Made by a program: the position numbers and the translations under genes. Shown one piece after another: positions 1-10,435 of a stretch of 64,000 nt of DNA. The stretch spans positions 62,001 to 126,000 of the forward strand of contig JAMAHW010000065.1 in the NCBI GenBank assembly GCA_023627715.1, in the 5' to 3' direction. Every line of letters starts with the position of its first letter. Positions within the stretch are counted from its first letter, which is position 1. The notes under the pieces were generated by a model. It worked only from the letters and a program-made list of their open reading frames with translations. It made no database searches and was not told the origin of the DNA. Source of the DNA: Periconia sp. R9002. Taxonomy: Eukaryota; Ascomycota; Dothideomycetes; Pleosporales; Periconiaceae.

Positions 1-134
1 TGCAGTCCCGTAGTTTTCATTCCAGTCATTCGTTTCTTCTTCCCCAGTCAGTCATTACGTGTATTTGCCTCATTCTTTCTTCCGTGCAGGTTCATTGATT
101 TTCTTTCTTGCCTGCATACCTTCGTTTTTACAAC

Positions 135-1762
135 ATGCGCTTTTCGCTGCTCGCCGCAGGGCTGTTGGCCTCTGTGTCTTATGCCGCGCCTCTGGTCGAG
201 AGGGCCGATGGGGACAAATTTGTCTTCGCTCATTTCATGGTACAAGATTGAACAGTGCACGATACCCCGGGAAAGGATTGCTAACCTCACTAGATGGGCA
301 CCCAAGCAGCTAGGACTTCGTCCAAGGACTATGACTTGGACATGGTGACGGCTAAAAATGCGGGCATCGATGCGATGGCCCTGAACATAGGTACAAAACA
401 TCGTGCCCTTTCGTCGACTCAAAATCTGGCAAGTCTAACGTTGAAACATAGGCCTGGACTCGTATACGGAGCAGCAGCTTTCGTACGCTTACCAGAGCGC
501 GGCCAACAATGGTATCAAGGTTTTCCTCAGTATCGATTACAATTACTACACAACGGGATCTGAGGCAGCCGTCGCCAGCCTCATCAAGAAATATGGTGGC
601 CTGCCCGCTCAGCTCAAGGTTGACAATAAAGTCTTCGTTTCCACCTTTAACGGCAACCAGGAACCAGGGAAGACGTTGAACGCGCCTGCCCTCAAGCAAG
701 CTGCTGGTGACATTTACCTGGTCCCTAACTTCTTGCCAAAAGGATCGACAGACGGCATCGATGGTGCCTTCAACTGGATGGTAGGTCAACGATTCCAAAC
801 TAGGGAAAGAAGAGCTACCAATAGATTAATCGTCACTACAGGCCTGGCCAAACAATGGAGCCAACAGGGCGCCCACTGCTGCTGTCAACCTAACAGTTGA
901 AAATGGTGACACAACTTACAAGAACTGGTTGGGCTCCAAGTCTTACATGGCCCCTGTCTCTCCCTGGTTCTTCACAGATTTCGATCAATACCAGTTAGTC
1001 AATATCCGGGGAATTTGTTTATAGCGATCAGGGTCCTTGGCTAACGAGATTCAGGAAGCACTGGACTTTCCCTGGCGACCTACTTTGGTTCAACCGCTGG
1101 AACAGCATCCTCGCCCTAGCACCTCGCTTCGTTGAGATCGTAACTTACAACGATTTCGGAGAGAGCTCCAACGTCATTGACCTTCCTGCCGGCTCCAAAG
1201 TAGATGGTGCGGCGTGGTCCGAGGGCATGCCCCACAGTGGATGGCTCGAGATGGCTATTCCCTACATAAATGCATTCAAGAAAGGAGCTAAGACCCCCGC
1301 CATCGACGAAGAAAAGTTGGTATACTGGTTCAGGACATCGAAGGTTTCCGACTTCCCCAAGGCCATTGAAGGCAAGGAAACTCTCCGTGATTCCGTCTTC
1401 GTCGTCGCTCTCCTCAAGTCTGCTGGAACTGTCACTGTTACCACGGGCTCTACCACCAAGACTTTCGAAGCCCAGGCCGGCGCCTCTGCTTTTGAAGTTC
1501 CTATGGGGTATGGAAAGCAAACTTTCAAGCTAAGCCGCGGTGGAAAGGACGTCTTCAGTGCTACTGCAGCGAAGGAAATCTCTTCTCAGGGCGCAAACCT
1601 AAATGCTTTTGTCGGTGTAGCCAAGGGGTAAGTCAACGTTTCTTACAACTCCGGACTTTATGGATTCACCGTTGCGTCCGCGTCTTTCCTGTCTGACACT
1701 GCTGGCTAACATTCTTTTCTAGCGCTGCCGGTGCTGCTAGCAAGGGTGCTAAGGTTAACTAA
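135..1762 (+). CDS. Secreted alpha-1,3-glucanase (mutanase), GH71
   Basis: Six exons (135-239, 294-390, 452-780, 842-993, 1055-1627, 1723-1762) join in frame to 431 aa, the usual GH71 length. Introns are GT-AG, with CTAAC branch points visible at 281 and 1041. The start gives a clear signal peptide (MRFSLLAAGLLASVSYA) and then the family opening FAHFM. Further GH71-like stretches are AGIDAMALNIG, NGIKVFLSIDYNYY, VSPWFFT, FPGDLLWFNRW and FVEIVTYNDFGES. By family knowledge the secreted enzyme cleaves alpha-1,3-glucan, either in the fungus's own wall during remodelling or autolysis or in other fungi. The C-terminal about 150 residues look like the beta-sandwich seen after the catalytic barrel, and no carbohydrate-binding module is added. 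The first splice junction gives HFM-MGTQ, slightly unlike relatives, so that acceptor is the least certain. Family assignment is firm; substrate preference is inferred. Confidence 0.9.
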
Positions 1763-2249
1763 GCATTCCTTCACAATGGTTCACACCTATGTCACACTTC
1801 CTCCAATCCCGCCTCAATCACAACTAATAGTTCGCCTTTATAGTCGGTCTAGTCAGACACGTGCAGTAGAGACACGCATTGGTGGGAAAATGACATGCAT
1901 GTAATCGCTGTTGGTGGTCCCTTCGCTGTTGTAGCAGACTTTATATTCTTGTACATTGTTTCGAAATTAGAAAACTGAGATTCCGGTTGGCCTCGACGAT
2001 CAATTTTTTTTGTAAATTTGTGACACGCTAGAAGACTACATCTCTAGTACTGTTGATTCCTCTACCCTTTAGCCCTAGTCCATCAAGCTGAGTGATACTG
2101 GCACTGAAAACCAGTGAACTTGGCTGGGGTCTTTGTTCGAGTCAATCTCTTTAAACTCTACTACACCCTATCATTCAAACGGTTGGACTTCTACAAGAGG
2201 TAGGTAGTAACTTATTGCGGCTTGATCTATTGTCCAAATCTGTATATAT
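1763..2249. other. Intergenic stretch, no gene seen
   Basis: This is the 3' flank of the glucanase gene. It is AT-rich with short frames only. A weak tRNA-like pair of boxes near 2078-2150 was examined and rejected. Confidence 0.6.
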
Positions 2250-2407
2250 TCACGGGTTTAAGCTAAATTCGGAACAGAATTGTCAACCCCACTTTCCACT
2301 CTAAAATAGTGTTAAACAGCTCATCAACGTGCCTTCTATATAATGTTAACAGTTATTCTAGACTTTAACCTCTGTCACCCAGCAACCCTAGGATACGCTA
2401 AACCCTA
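2250..2407 (+). mobile_element. MITE family A, copy 1 (RIP-mutated)
   Basis: A non-coding element of about 158 bp that aligns end to end with the copies at 37709-37867 and 55998-56151. Shared internal landmarks are GGAACAG, the TTTCCAC block, TGTTAAACAG, CAACGTGCCTTCTATATA, TGTTAACAG and a terminal block related to GGATGTGCCAAACCGTA. The left end reads GGGTTTAAGCTAAATTCGG where the other copies have GGGTTTGGCTGGGTTTGG, so the changes are G-to-A, as expected of RIP. It lies about 560 bp upstream of the HET-domain gene. Confidence 0.75.
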
Positions 2408-2423
2408 TAATAAGACTCAAATA

Positions 2424-2571
2424 TACCGTAATTTCTCAGCTATGAGGGACACAGCACAAACCAGCATGATGTCAGTCTTACACAGCTCTAATCTTACCTT
2501 ATTTGGTATACTACTTTAATCAGTCAGATGTGAGATTTTGGTGTGTCTCTTATAGCTGAGAAATTACGGTA
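2424..2571. mobile_element. MITE B with about 35-bp terminal inverted repeats
   Basis: A 148-bp element begins TACCGTAATTTCTCAGCTAT and ends with its near-exact reverse complement (ATAGCTGAGAAATTACGGTA). Pairing extends with a few mismatches to about 35 bp per arm (2424-2459 and 2536-2571). Both ends finish in TA, consistent with a TA target-site duplication of the Tc1/mariner type. It has no coding capacity and starts only 17 bp after MITE A copy 1. I found no second copy in the window. Confidence 0.8.
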
Positions 2572-2626
2572 CATGCATGCCCAGGTGTGTACATATGTAC
2601 ATACATCATTGATGAGACCTTAAAGT

Positions 2627-2649
2627 ATCATGTGACACAGTCACGTGAT
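2627..2649. promoter_or_regulatory. Imperfect palindrome with CACGTG core upstream of HET gene
   Basis: Arms ATCATGTGAC and GTCACGTGAT are inverted repeats with one mismatch around a 3-nt spacer. The right arm carries a CACGTG E-box-like core. It lies about 320 bp upstream of the HET start. Binding by a bHLH or bZIP factor is possible but inferred. Confidence 0.35.
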
Positions 2650-2890
2650 ATCCTTCTTCATACCCTCCTTTTTTGATATCAATTTTTATCATCACTGTCT
2701 TTTCAATGGTTTTTAAACTGAGCCTACGCGGCCTAGATAACACGTACTATCACAAGAGTCTGCATACTTCATAGACAGTGCACTGCAGATGTTCCTTGGG
2801 CAAAGTCCTGGGCGGGGTTATATCCTAATCAATATAGATCCATTTTGGCCCCCAAGTATGCCTTTCGAGTCTGGACTGTAGCCTGTTCAG

Positions 2891-2898
2891 TATATATA
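2891..2898 (+). promoter_or_regulatory. TATA box of the HET-domain gene
   Basis: TATATATA lies about 75 bp upstream of the ATG at 2970 and is the only strong TATA match close to that start. Confidence 0.5.
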
Positions 2899-2969
2899 GC
2901 ACTTGAGATCTACGAATAGTCTCTAAACTTTGTCAACCCTTTGCTTATTTTCCTCTATGTTGAGCAGCT

Positions 2970-5297
2970 ATGGCTAGTAACGGCAATTTTTTCAAGAGCC
3001 AGCTAAGCGGTATCTCCGCAAAAACGGTGTCACTCGGAGCAAAGCAATACTTCCGAAGTCGAAACGAGCAAAAGGTCTGTGTGTCCGGGTCATTGCTGAC
3101 ATTGTCTTCAGCCTAAGCTAATAGACCTATCAATCTGCAGATCAAATTCCAGGAGGAATATCGTTACGCCCCCCTAAGCGGAAGTAGATCGATCAGATTA
3201 GTGCGCATCCACCATGGCGCTGATACAGACGTTGTCGCATGCGACGTGTTTGAGGATAGCCTAGACAACAAGCCATCCTTTGAGGCCCTTTCTTATTCAT
3301 GGAATCTGGATCCTGAGTGGAGTTGGACCAAAATGGAGGTCGTGGATGACGAAAAGAAGGAAGAGCGGCCAATACTTTGCAATGGGAAAACAATGCACGT
3401 TACGATGAATTTGTACCACGCGTTGACCGAGCTTCGTCGAAGGAAGTGGACTGTTCCCATTTGGGCCGATCAGATATGCATCAACCAGAGCGACCGCGAA
3501 GAGAAAATTGCCCAAATTGCTATCATGGTTGATATCTATCGTTCGGCGGCTTGTTGTAACATCTGGCTCGGAAAAATCACCGCCGCCATGAGTGGAGCTG
3601 TGGACTTTATGGAAACTCTGCCAGAGGAATTAGCAAGCAACGCCCCGCCTGTTCAGCGTTCATCAACTTCAAAGACGACAGGAAGCATGTCTGCACTGAC
3701 ACGCGCTGTTGGTGACTTCTCGTTTGTAGTCGGTGAAATTGGCGATCATTACCACTGGGTGAATGTCATCCGTGTGCTTGCTCGTCAGTGGTTCGCCAGA
3801 GCTTGGACGTTACAAGAATTTCTTGTGGCATCCAAATGCCGATTCATGATGGGTAACCGGGATATATCTTCTCATGTCTTTGTAAAGGCCGCTTTAGGAG
3901 TGATCCGATTTTATATGAACGACCCATTGGCAACGCACGGTGGTTTGACTACGACTTTCCTAGCAGTGCGCAGACGTATGGAAGGACGCGCCACCCTGTT
4001 CAAAGAACGGGAGAAGTATCAAAATGGCAAACGATATTCAGCAGAAGAGTACATGAGCGTCATCAGGGCCAGGCGGGCTACCGAGCTGAAAGATAAGGTC
4101 ATTGCGGGATCGGCACTTCTGGACGACCGGGTCTCGTGCAAAGTGGACTACAAAGCTACGACCCAAGAGTTGTACACCTCTTATGCTAGAGAGTCCTTAT
4201 GGCCTGAAGTAGGGTTGTTTGCATTGTCTCTCGTTGGCGGCACTGCCCGTAGTGTGGAGGGGCTTCCGACATGGGTGCCGGACCTGGGGATGGATCTACG
4301 ACCGGAGCCAGCAAAGTATTATGGTGGTCCAACGTTTTCAACAAAACCGGGAGCGAGCGAGCATTCGGGATTTACTATTGAGGGTAATTCCTTGCATCTA
4401 TCCATCGCTGTAATCGATACTGTGCAGGATGTTGGCGAGTCTATCTGGAGCTGGACAAAGTTCAGCGAAGAGTCTTACAACGACAGTAAGATGTACAAGA
4501 TGCGAACATGTGGGACAGCTCAGTCTGAACGATTTGGCGTCATGTTTGAGCTACTTAACCGATTAGGCGTTGTCTACGCTCCAACCGGAGAAAAGACCGT
4601 AGATGCCTTATGGCAGACGTTGATTGGAGGCATCAATCTTAGAGATGAGGCAGACATGTCCGTTTGGAGGGATCGATTCTATCAATTTTTTGCCTTCACA
4701 CTCGTTATGATTCGGTCTACTTTCAACGACGAGAAGAAAGAAATCGCCAACAAGTTCATTCCGAGGGCTTCGAAAAACAAATGGATGGTTCCACTTATAG
4801 CGGATTGGCCAAACCTCGAAGAACGCGTCTCATCCTTTCTAGATTTCCATGATCAACATCTTGACGAAGACGAAAAGAATGATTCAAACATGACGATCAG
4901 AAAAGAGATTTCTCGCGTTGCAAAACGTCTGCTGGGCACAGAAGCAATTGATGATGTGGGTACCTGGCAATCCTCCTTGACAGAATTGCTGTCCGTCGTA
5001 CGAGGTCAGGAGTTTTACCAGCCAATCAGTGTTTTTGGGCAGCATTTTGAGGTTGCGTATGAAGGCAAACGAATTCTTACTACTCAGCGAGGGTACTTGG
5101 GAACAGGGGCAGAAGATACGAGACCAGGTGATTGCGTTGTTCTCGCTGGTGGTGCGGATGTACCGTTCATTCTTCGGCCTATACCAGGCCTCAAGGGAGC
5201 TTATACGCTTGTGAGTGAAGCGTATATCCACGGGATTATGGAAAAGGGGGGTGAGATACTAGCTGAAGCAAAGTTCGAGCCAGTCACTATAATGTGA
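2970..5297 (+). CDS. Heterokaryon incompatibility (HET) domain protein
   Basis: Two exons (2970-3074 and 3141-5297; intron 66 nt, branch GCTAAT) give 753 aa. The long frame alone has no ATG at its 5' edge. The upstream exon supplies the start and runs in phase into the conserved YRYAPLSGSRSIRLVRIH stretch. The HET domain (about residues 75-260) shows FEALSYSW, then WADQICINQ at about 143-151, a CNIWLG block, and WFARAWTLQEF near residue 250. HET proteins act in allorecognition: domain activation triggers death of fused cells between incompatible strains. The roughly 490 residues after the HET domain contain no NACHT, WD, ankyrin or TPR repeats that I recognise; one block (RGYLGTGAEDTRPGDCVVL, near residue 680) resembles the tail common to this HET subfamily. 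No gene for a classical partner (NLR or lipase type) lies beside it. Confidence 0.9.
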
Positions 5298-5534
5298 TTG
5301 ATCTAGCTATGCTCACGGCAGATTCTCTCCGTTTTCTGTTTTTTCTTTTTTTTTTTTCACTAATAACAGTGAGCTCTCTTCAACACAGTCAAGCTATCTA
5401 ATTCTTTCCGTAAAGCACGAATGAAACATGTCACATACATCTGTAACGAGCCCACAGTGTATCCCCATAATTCTTGTATATTTTCCAAACCATCCACAGA
5501 ATCAAGCAATTTTTTGGATGCGGATTTAACAACA

Positions 5535-6762
5535 TCATCTCTGGCCCATCGAGCTCAATTCGCCGCATTCACCCCATTGTGCTTGACATCCCCAACTGAT
5601 TCTGCAGTAATCTGTCTGACTTCCACACCATCCATAGCTACTACAGCACCGGCCTTGAATGAGAGGGCCAAAGTCAGTTTGATTCAAGCAAGGATTAATG
5701 GTGTTGCAATAAAATATTCAAGTCTTTAGGCGCCATAACACATGGTTTCTCAAAGAGCTCGGCAACGAGAATTGATACGTACCATATGAGCTTCCAGAAC
5801 TTCAATAAAGTTAGCTATCTAGGTTTGCATAGCATTACCATGGAATGAATGATGCTTACCAAGTTTTTCCATTCGCACCGCACTGTCCATCCGTGCTAAC
5901 ATTGGTAGGGATTGGTGCTTGTGTAGAGCTTGTCGTTGGTGAAGGGGTATTCGAAGTAGTTGTAGGTGGGACAGTAATACTAGAGGATGATGAAGAAGAA
6001 GAGGAAGAAGAGGATGACGTTGTAGTGATTGACGAAGAAGTCGTGGTAGAGGAAATAGGCGGTACGTCACCGCACGTACCGAAGGCCAAACGACAGCCAT
6101 TCCCACAGTAATCGATAGAGTTGCCACAGAAGTAGAACTCGGAACAGCAACTGCCGAATCCAGAGCCAGAGCAGGTCGTTGAATTTCCACACTGGCCGTT
6201 CGTCGATACGATTAAAGTGCCCGTGGGGGCGGGCGGTTGAGTGGAAGAGCTAGAAGTAGATGATCTCGACGTTGACGTCGAAGTTGTAGTTGGCGTGGAC
6301 GTAGGCGTAGATGTTGGCGTAGATGTGGAAGTAGACGTGGACGTCTCAGCTGGAGGATCCCCGCATCTGCCATACTGCGGTTGACTAAAAATTCAAGACA
6401 GAGTCAATGCGATGTTCTAGACATGTGAGCTATGCTTACCATCCCACTATCGCTGCACAGTGCTCAAAGGACGTCCCGCAATAGCCGTACGCACTACAAC
6501 ATTGATTGTTAGAACATCTCGTTCCACTGAAACTCGCGCCACATCGTCCTTCTTCCTGACGTGAATGAATGATGTGTCGCGTTGCAAGGGTGGTCAGGTT
6601 GCCATCGCTTCTTTCAATTGGTTCATGACCTTCATGTAGTATATCAGAAGACCGTGAAGGCTTGCCATTGTAGTGATTTCCTGCATGAACGTTTCTAGCT
6701 TCTGATGCAGAGGCTCCGGAGAAGTTCAATGCTCCAGCGAGAGTGAAATATATCAGACGCAT
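5535..6762 (-). CDS. Secreted protein with three chitin-binding (CBM18) domains
   Basis: Four exons on the minus strand (6762-6440, 6384-5860, 5799-5783, 5653-5535) give 327 aa. The ATG at 6762 starts a signal peptide (MRLIYFTLAGALNFSGASA). Each of three hevein-like CBM18 domains has the cysteine pattern ending CCS.(Y/F)..CG......C: RCSNNQCCSAYGYCG, then CSGSGFGSCCSEFYFCG, then CSGSSYGRCCSSYGWCG. Ser/Thr-rich linkers, probably O-glycosylated, separate them. No catalytic domain follows, so the protein probably binds chitin, either shielding or masking the fungus's own wall chitin or acting as a lectin; that role is inferred. Domain 3 is complete only if a 17-nt microexon is spliced in. Skipping it to a TAG acceptor at 5641 would give a shorter frame lacking the CC pair. 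The second linker has a long Ser run. Confidence 0.8.
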
Positions 6763-6826
6763 GACTGCGCAGCAAGGAATTGGCAATATAGCTGGCAAGA
6801 GACGATGAAGTAGAGGTACCACGCAG

Positions 6827-6835
6827 TATTTATAT
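6827..6835 (-). promoter_or_regulatory. TATA box of the CBM18 gene
   Basis: ATATAAATA on the minus strand lies about 65 bp upstream of the ATG at 6762, the expected spacing. Confidence 0.5.
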
Positions 6836-8220
6836 GAAAGACGCTGCCGCCTTACAAACTTATCGCCAACAGCAGAACAACAATTAATTCTTATCAGATT
6901 TGATAGCACTAGAGCGGAACAAGAACGTTAACACGCGTCCAAATATGAAGAAGTGGGCGCAAAGGTCTGGTATACCACGAATCATGCCACTTTCCGAGAC
7001 TTTTACTCATATAATATGTCTCCCAAGCCGGAAATAAACTCTTGCACCGCAAGATCATGCACGCCGAGCAAGGTGAGTAGCTGAAGCTGCCATGTGGGGC
7101 CCATTAGGTGGTCAGGGGTTCGAGCAGCCCTGCTATGTAACTTGACTCTTCCTGACCACGTTTTGATTATGGATTGTATGGGAATTTCAGAGAGCTTTCC
7201 ATTCCACGTGGTAAGGGTAGGGGTTTTTGAGATTTGGACCTTGAATCATCAGGTGGGGCCATCTCACTAGACGTCGTTTGGTTATATAGCATGGGTCTAG
7301 ATATATAAATTCAATATGCAAGTTGAAGTGAAAGGTAAAGGCTAAATTGAAGTCGCCAAGGTCACCATATAATGTACCTGCATACTTTGAACAGCGATTT
7401 CAGTTGGTGGGAAGACCCAGCATTGTTCAAGACGTACTTCGTAAAACGATAACAGACAGTGCTCCTCTTATCGTACAAAGAAGCGCGTTAGACCCTCAAA
7501 CAAATTGCCCAGCAGATCCATTTTGCAAAATGAAAAGAGCTTGAGTTGAAGGCGTAACGACTCATTTTATAAAAGTTACTTTTTGGTTGAGACAGCCTAG
7601 CATCATGATATGCTTCTTCAAGGAAACTTCTCATAACATAACTAGCAATACGGCAAACTAAAGGGCGTCGTAGGTAGTGGCCTCTACCAATGTATGGAGT
7701 TGCGCCTAAATTCGTGCGTACATACGCCAAAAAAGGACCAACACTCAGAACGGGGACTACGCACACATCATTCATGTAAAAGCAAAAGCATTCACCCCCA
7801 TAATAAAAAAAAAGGAAGGGTTGTTCACTAACGCGGTGTTTGGAAAAAATGTTCCGCAACAAGTCTTGCGTTCATCAATCCCAGAGACAGACCACGCTAA
7901 AGCCTTACGAGGTTTAGACTAGGTACTTAGTGACTTTTTGCAACCCACGCCGATCGGTTTGGAACCTGCAAAAGCAAACCTCCTCGCACGGGATGGATTG
8001 ATGATGTCAACGTCAATCGATACTACCGGTACCTGTGTCCCGACTACCTACCCCTATTAGACCCTTAGCGCGCCAGAGAACAGAAGGAGTTAACGAACTA
8101 CCCGTATTAGATTGATGCAATTGAGCTCAAAGCGATTGGAGTTCCATATCCAATTAATATTTTGTGCTGTTCTATTTCCGGACGAGACCAGATAACGCTC
8201 CGTGTCGAGCTTATATCCAC
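6836..8220. other. Divergent intergenic region, no gene seen
   Basis: This 1.4-kb stretch separates the CBM18 gene (-) from the L2HGDH-like gene (+). The longest frame (minus, 7488-7862) has no domain, no coding-like composition and no splice partners. I see no repeats or RNA gene. Confidence 0.6.
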
Positions 8221-9602
8221 ATGATGTTCTCGTCACGGACGACTTCCCTCACTCTCAAGTTTGCCCGTCATTCTAGATATTTCTCGTCAAGCGGGAGGAG
8301 AGATGCAGATTTTACACATGCTGTCATAGGTGGAGGGGTTGTTGGGTTGGCCATCGCGCGGAAACTGCAGGATAGAGATGGTGTGTCTACCGTGTTGATT
8401 GAGAAGCATGGTTCCGTGGGGATGGAGACTAGTAGTCGAAATTCGGAGGTTGGACATCCATTTCCCGCATATACTCCTTCGTTTCTCTCGTCTCTTGTTG
8501 ATGCCGCCTTCTAAGAGCACCTATTGCTTGAGCAGGAGGTCACGGACGATGGAAGCTAGCCCCTCACAATGATTCCGACATATCTCTAACATTGAGCACA
8601 CAGGTTATCCACGCCGGTCTCTACTACGGGCGAGACTCCCTGAAAACGGAACTATGCCTTCGAGGCAAGCACATGATGTACGACTTGTGCCGCACTCATC
8701 ACATACCGCACCGCAACACCGGCAAATGGATAGTGGCTCAAGATCAGACACAAATGGAAGCCCTGCAAAAAGTGCACGATTTTGCCACCTCCCTCGATAT
8801 CCCCATCAGATTTCTCTCGAAGGAAGAGGCTAAACGCCGTGAACCTGACGTCCGTGCCGAAGCTGGTGTTTTAGAATCACCGACAACCGGTATCGTTGAC
8901 TCTCACTCGCTGATGCAGTTTCTACAGGGTGAGTTTGAAGAGAAAGGTGGAATATGTGCATTCAAAAGCCCCGTAACGGGGATCACGCCGCTCAACGCAG
9001 GGCGTGACGGGTGGGAGATCACGACGACCAGCACCGAACCAGGAAGACAAGAAGAAACCGCAACCATTACCGCCTCCACGCTCATCAATGCCGCTGGCCT
9101 TTACGCCATCCCATTGTCCAACATGATCCTCCCCAAGGAAAGGCACATGAAACCCTATTATGCAAAGGGCTCCTACTTCTCCTACAGTGTTTCCCACCCA
9201 AAACCCAACACCCTAGTCTATCCGGCCCCGATTCCCGGTCACGGTGGACTCGGTACGCACCTAACGCTCGACATGTCGGGCCGCGTGCGTTTCGGGCCAG
9301 ACGTAGAGTGGACGGAGGACCCGACCGACTACCGCCCAAACGGGAGCCGGTTGAAGGCAGCGCTGGATGATATCCAGAGTTACCTCCCTGGGATCGACCG
9401 TAGCGCGATTGGGCTTGATTACGTGGGGATACGGCCAAAGCTAGGAAAGGGTGGCAGTGTGACGAGTGGAGCGGGATTTCAAGATTTCTGGATCAAGAAG
9501 GAGGAGGGATTTGAGGGATTTGTCAATCTGTTAGGAATCGAGAGCCCTGGGCTGACTAGTGCATTGGCCATTGCGGAGAAAGTGGAAGATTTGCTGTATT
9601 GA
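8221..9602 (+). CDS. L-2-hydroxyglutarate dehydrogenase-like FAD oxidoreductase
   Basis: Two exons (8221-8448 and 8604-9602; intron 155 nt) give 408 aa. The junction restores the family motif [15 protein letters not shown]. The first ATG opens a Ser/Arg/Thr-rich, acid-free leader of about 28 residues, a typical mitochondrial targeting peptide. A dinucleotide-binding loop ([16 protein letters not shown], residues 35-50) binds FAD. Further family blocks include [17 protein letters not shown] and the C-terminal [19 protein letters not shown]. In the DAO superfamily this branch oxidises L-2-hydroxyglutarate to 2-oxoglutarate, a metabolite-repair step in mitochondria. The length is a little under that of the animal enzymes. 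An alternative start one codon downstream (8224) would make no difference. Neighbours are unrelated. Confidence 0.88.
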
Positions 9603-10376
9603 TAACAAGGAGTCTGTTTCAATTTTTGGGGGATCTGTGTGAGGAGAAAGAAAGAGAGAGACAATGATGTACATATGTATACAGTCTTGCGGCAGCCAAT
9701 CAAGACGACGATGCCGGGCTCCCTTGTATTCCTTCTTGCTTGAACAGCACATCAAAAGTGTTTTCTTCTTCACAATTGATTAGTATAATCGTATAGACAC
9801 TAGTTTGGATCTCAGTTAACGTCCTTGATTAGGGACGTCCTCACGGGTAACTATTGCTTGAACAGCACATGTCGATGCGAAGTTTGATAAGAGACCAATC
9901 CGTGATGGCGGGTGGCACGGCGGCCGTTGGGCGTGCATTCATCTAGCGCTAGACTAGCTGGGTCACCCACGTTGTATTAAGTCAGCGGTGCGCACATGTA
10001 AATGGTGCCAACCTTTCTCTATTGCTGTGCGCCGGCGTTGAAAATGACCGAATTGATGGCGCCTGCTACATGTAAAAGGCTCATTATCTTCATGTAGGTA
10101 TTGATAAAGCAATTCTTGCCGTGGATTTTCGCTGATGGCATTCAGGGCCAATCAATCCCCGCTCGCTAGCCATGTACAGAAGAGGAGCCGTCCGTTTCAC
10201 GGTTGCGCTATGCGCAGAGATCCGCCAGCTTAGTTATCGATACCATTGATGCATTAATTCGGTGATGGCCTCCGACTCCCGAGGCAGAATGGAAACGGGA
10301 CCAGAGGGAAAAAAGTTAGTTGTCGAGAAAAGAAAAGAAGAATCAGCACCCTCAACGCGCCGAATGGTACAACCAG
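9603..10376. other. Intergenic stretch, no gene seen
   Basis: 3' flank of the L2HGDH-like gene and upstream region of the sulfate transporter. Apart from a short direct repeat (9736-9752 and 9854-9870) I see nothing distinctive. Confidence 0.6.
9736..9870 (+). repeat. 17-bp direct repeat pair
   Basis: TTGCTTGAACAGCACAT occurs at 9736-9752 and again at 9854-9870, 118 bp apart. The function is unknown; it may be a remnant of local duplication. Confidence 0.5.
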
Positions 10377-10392
10377 GTACATGTGCATGTAC
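10377..10392. promoter_or_regulatory. Palindrome upstream of sulfate transporter start
   Basis: GTACATGTGCATGTAC has perfect 7-bp inverted arms around TG and ends 43 bp before the ATG at 10436. It could be a protein site or an RNA hairpin in the leader. There is no direct evidence for either. Confidence 0.3.
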
Positions 10393-10435
10393 ACAACGAA
10401 TCGACGTCACAGCAGACCCGAATTTTTGACGAGCC

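Noticed and set aside
2078..2150. Possible tRNA-Ser relic or tRNA-derived SINE (GAGTG box A-like and GTTCGAGTC box B-like sequences)
   Set aside because: The acceptor stem does not pair, the T stem has only three pairs, and the anticodon arm is inconsistent; the boxes alone are too short to support it.
7060..7135. GGGGTTCGAG motif suggesting a tRNA T arm
   Set aside because: The loop would be 10 nt and no cloverleaf forms around it.
7488..7862. 124-aa frame on the minus strand
   Set aside because: No domain, biased composition, no splice context; consistent with chance in AT-rich intergenic DNA.
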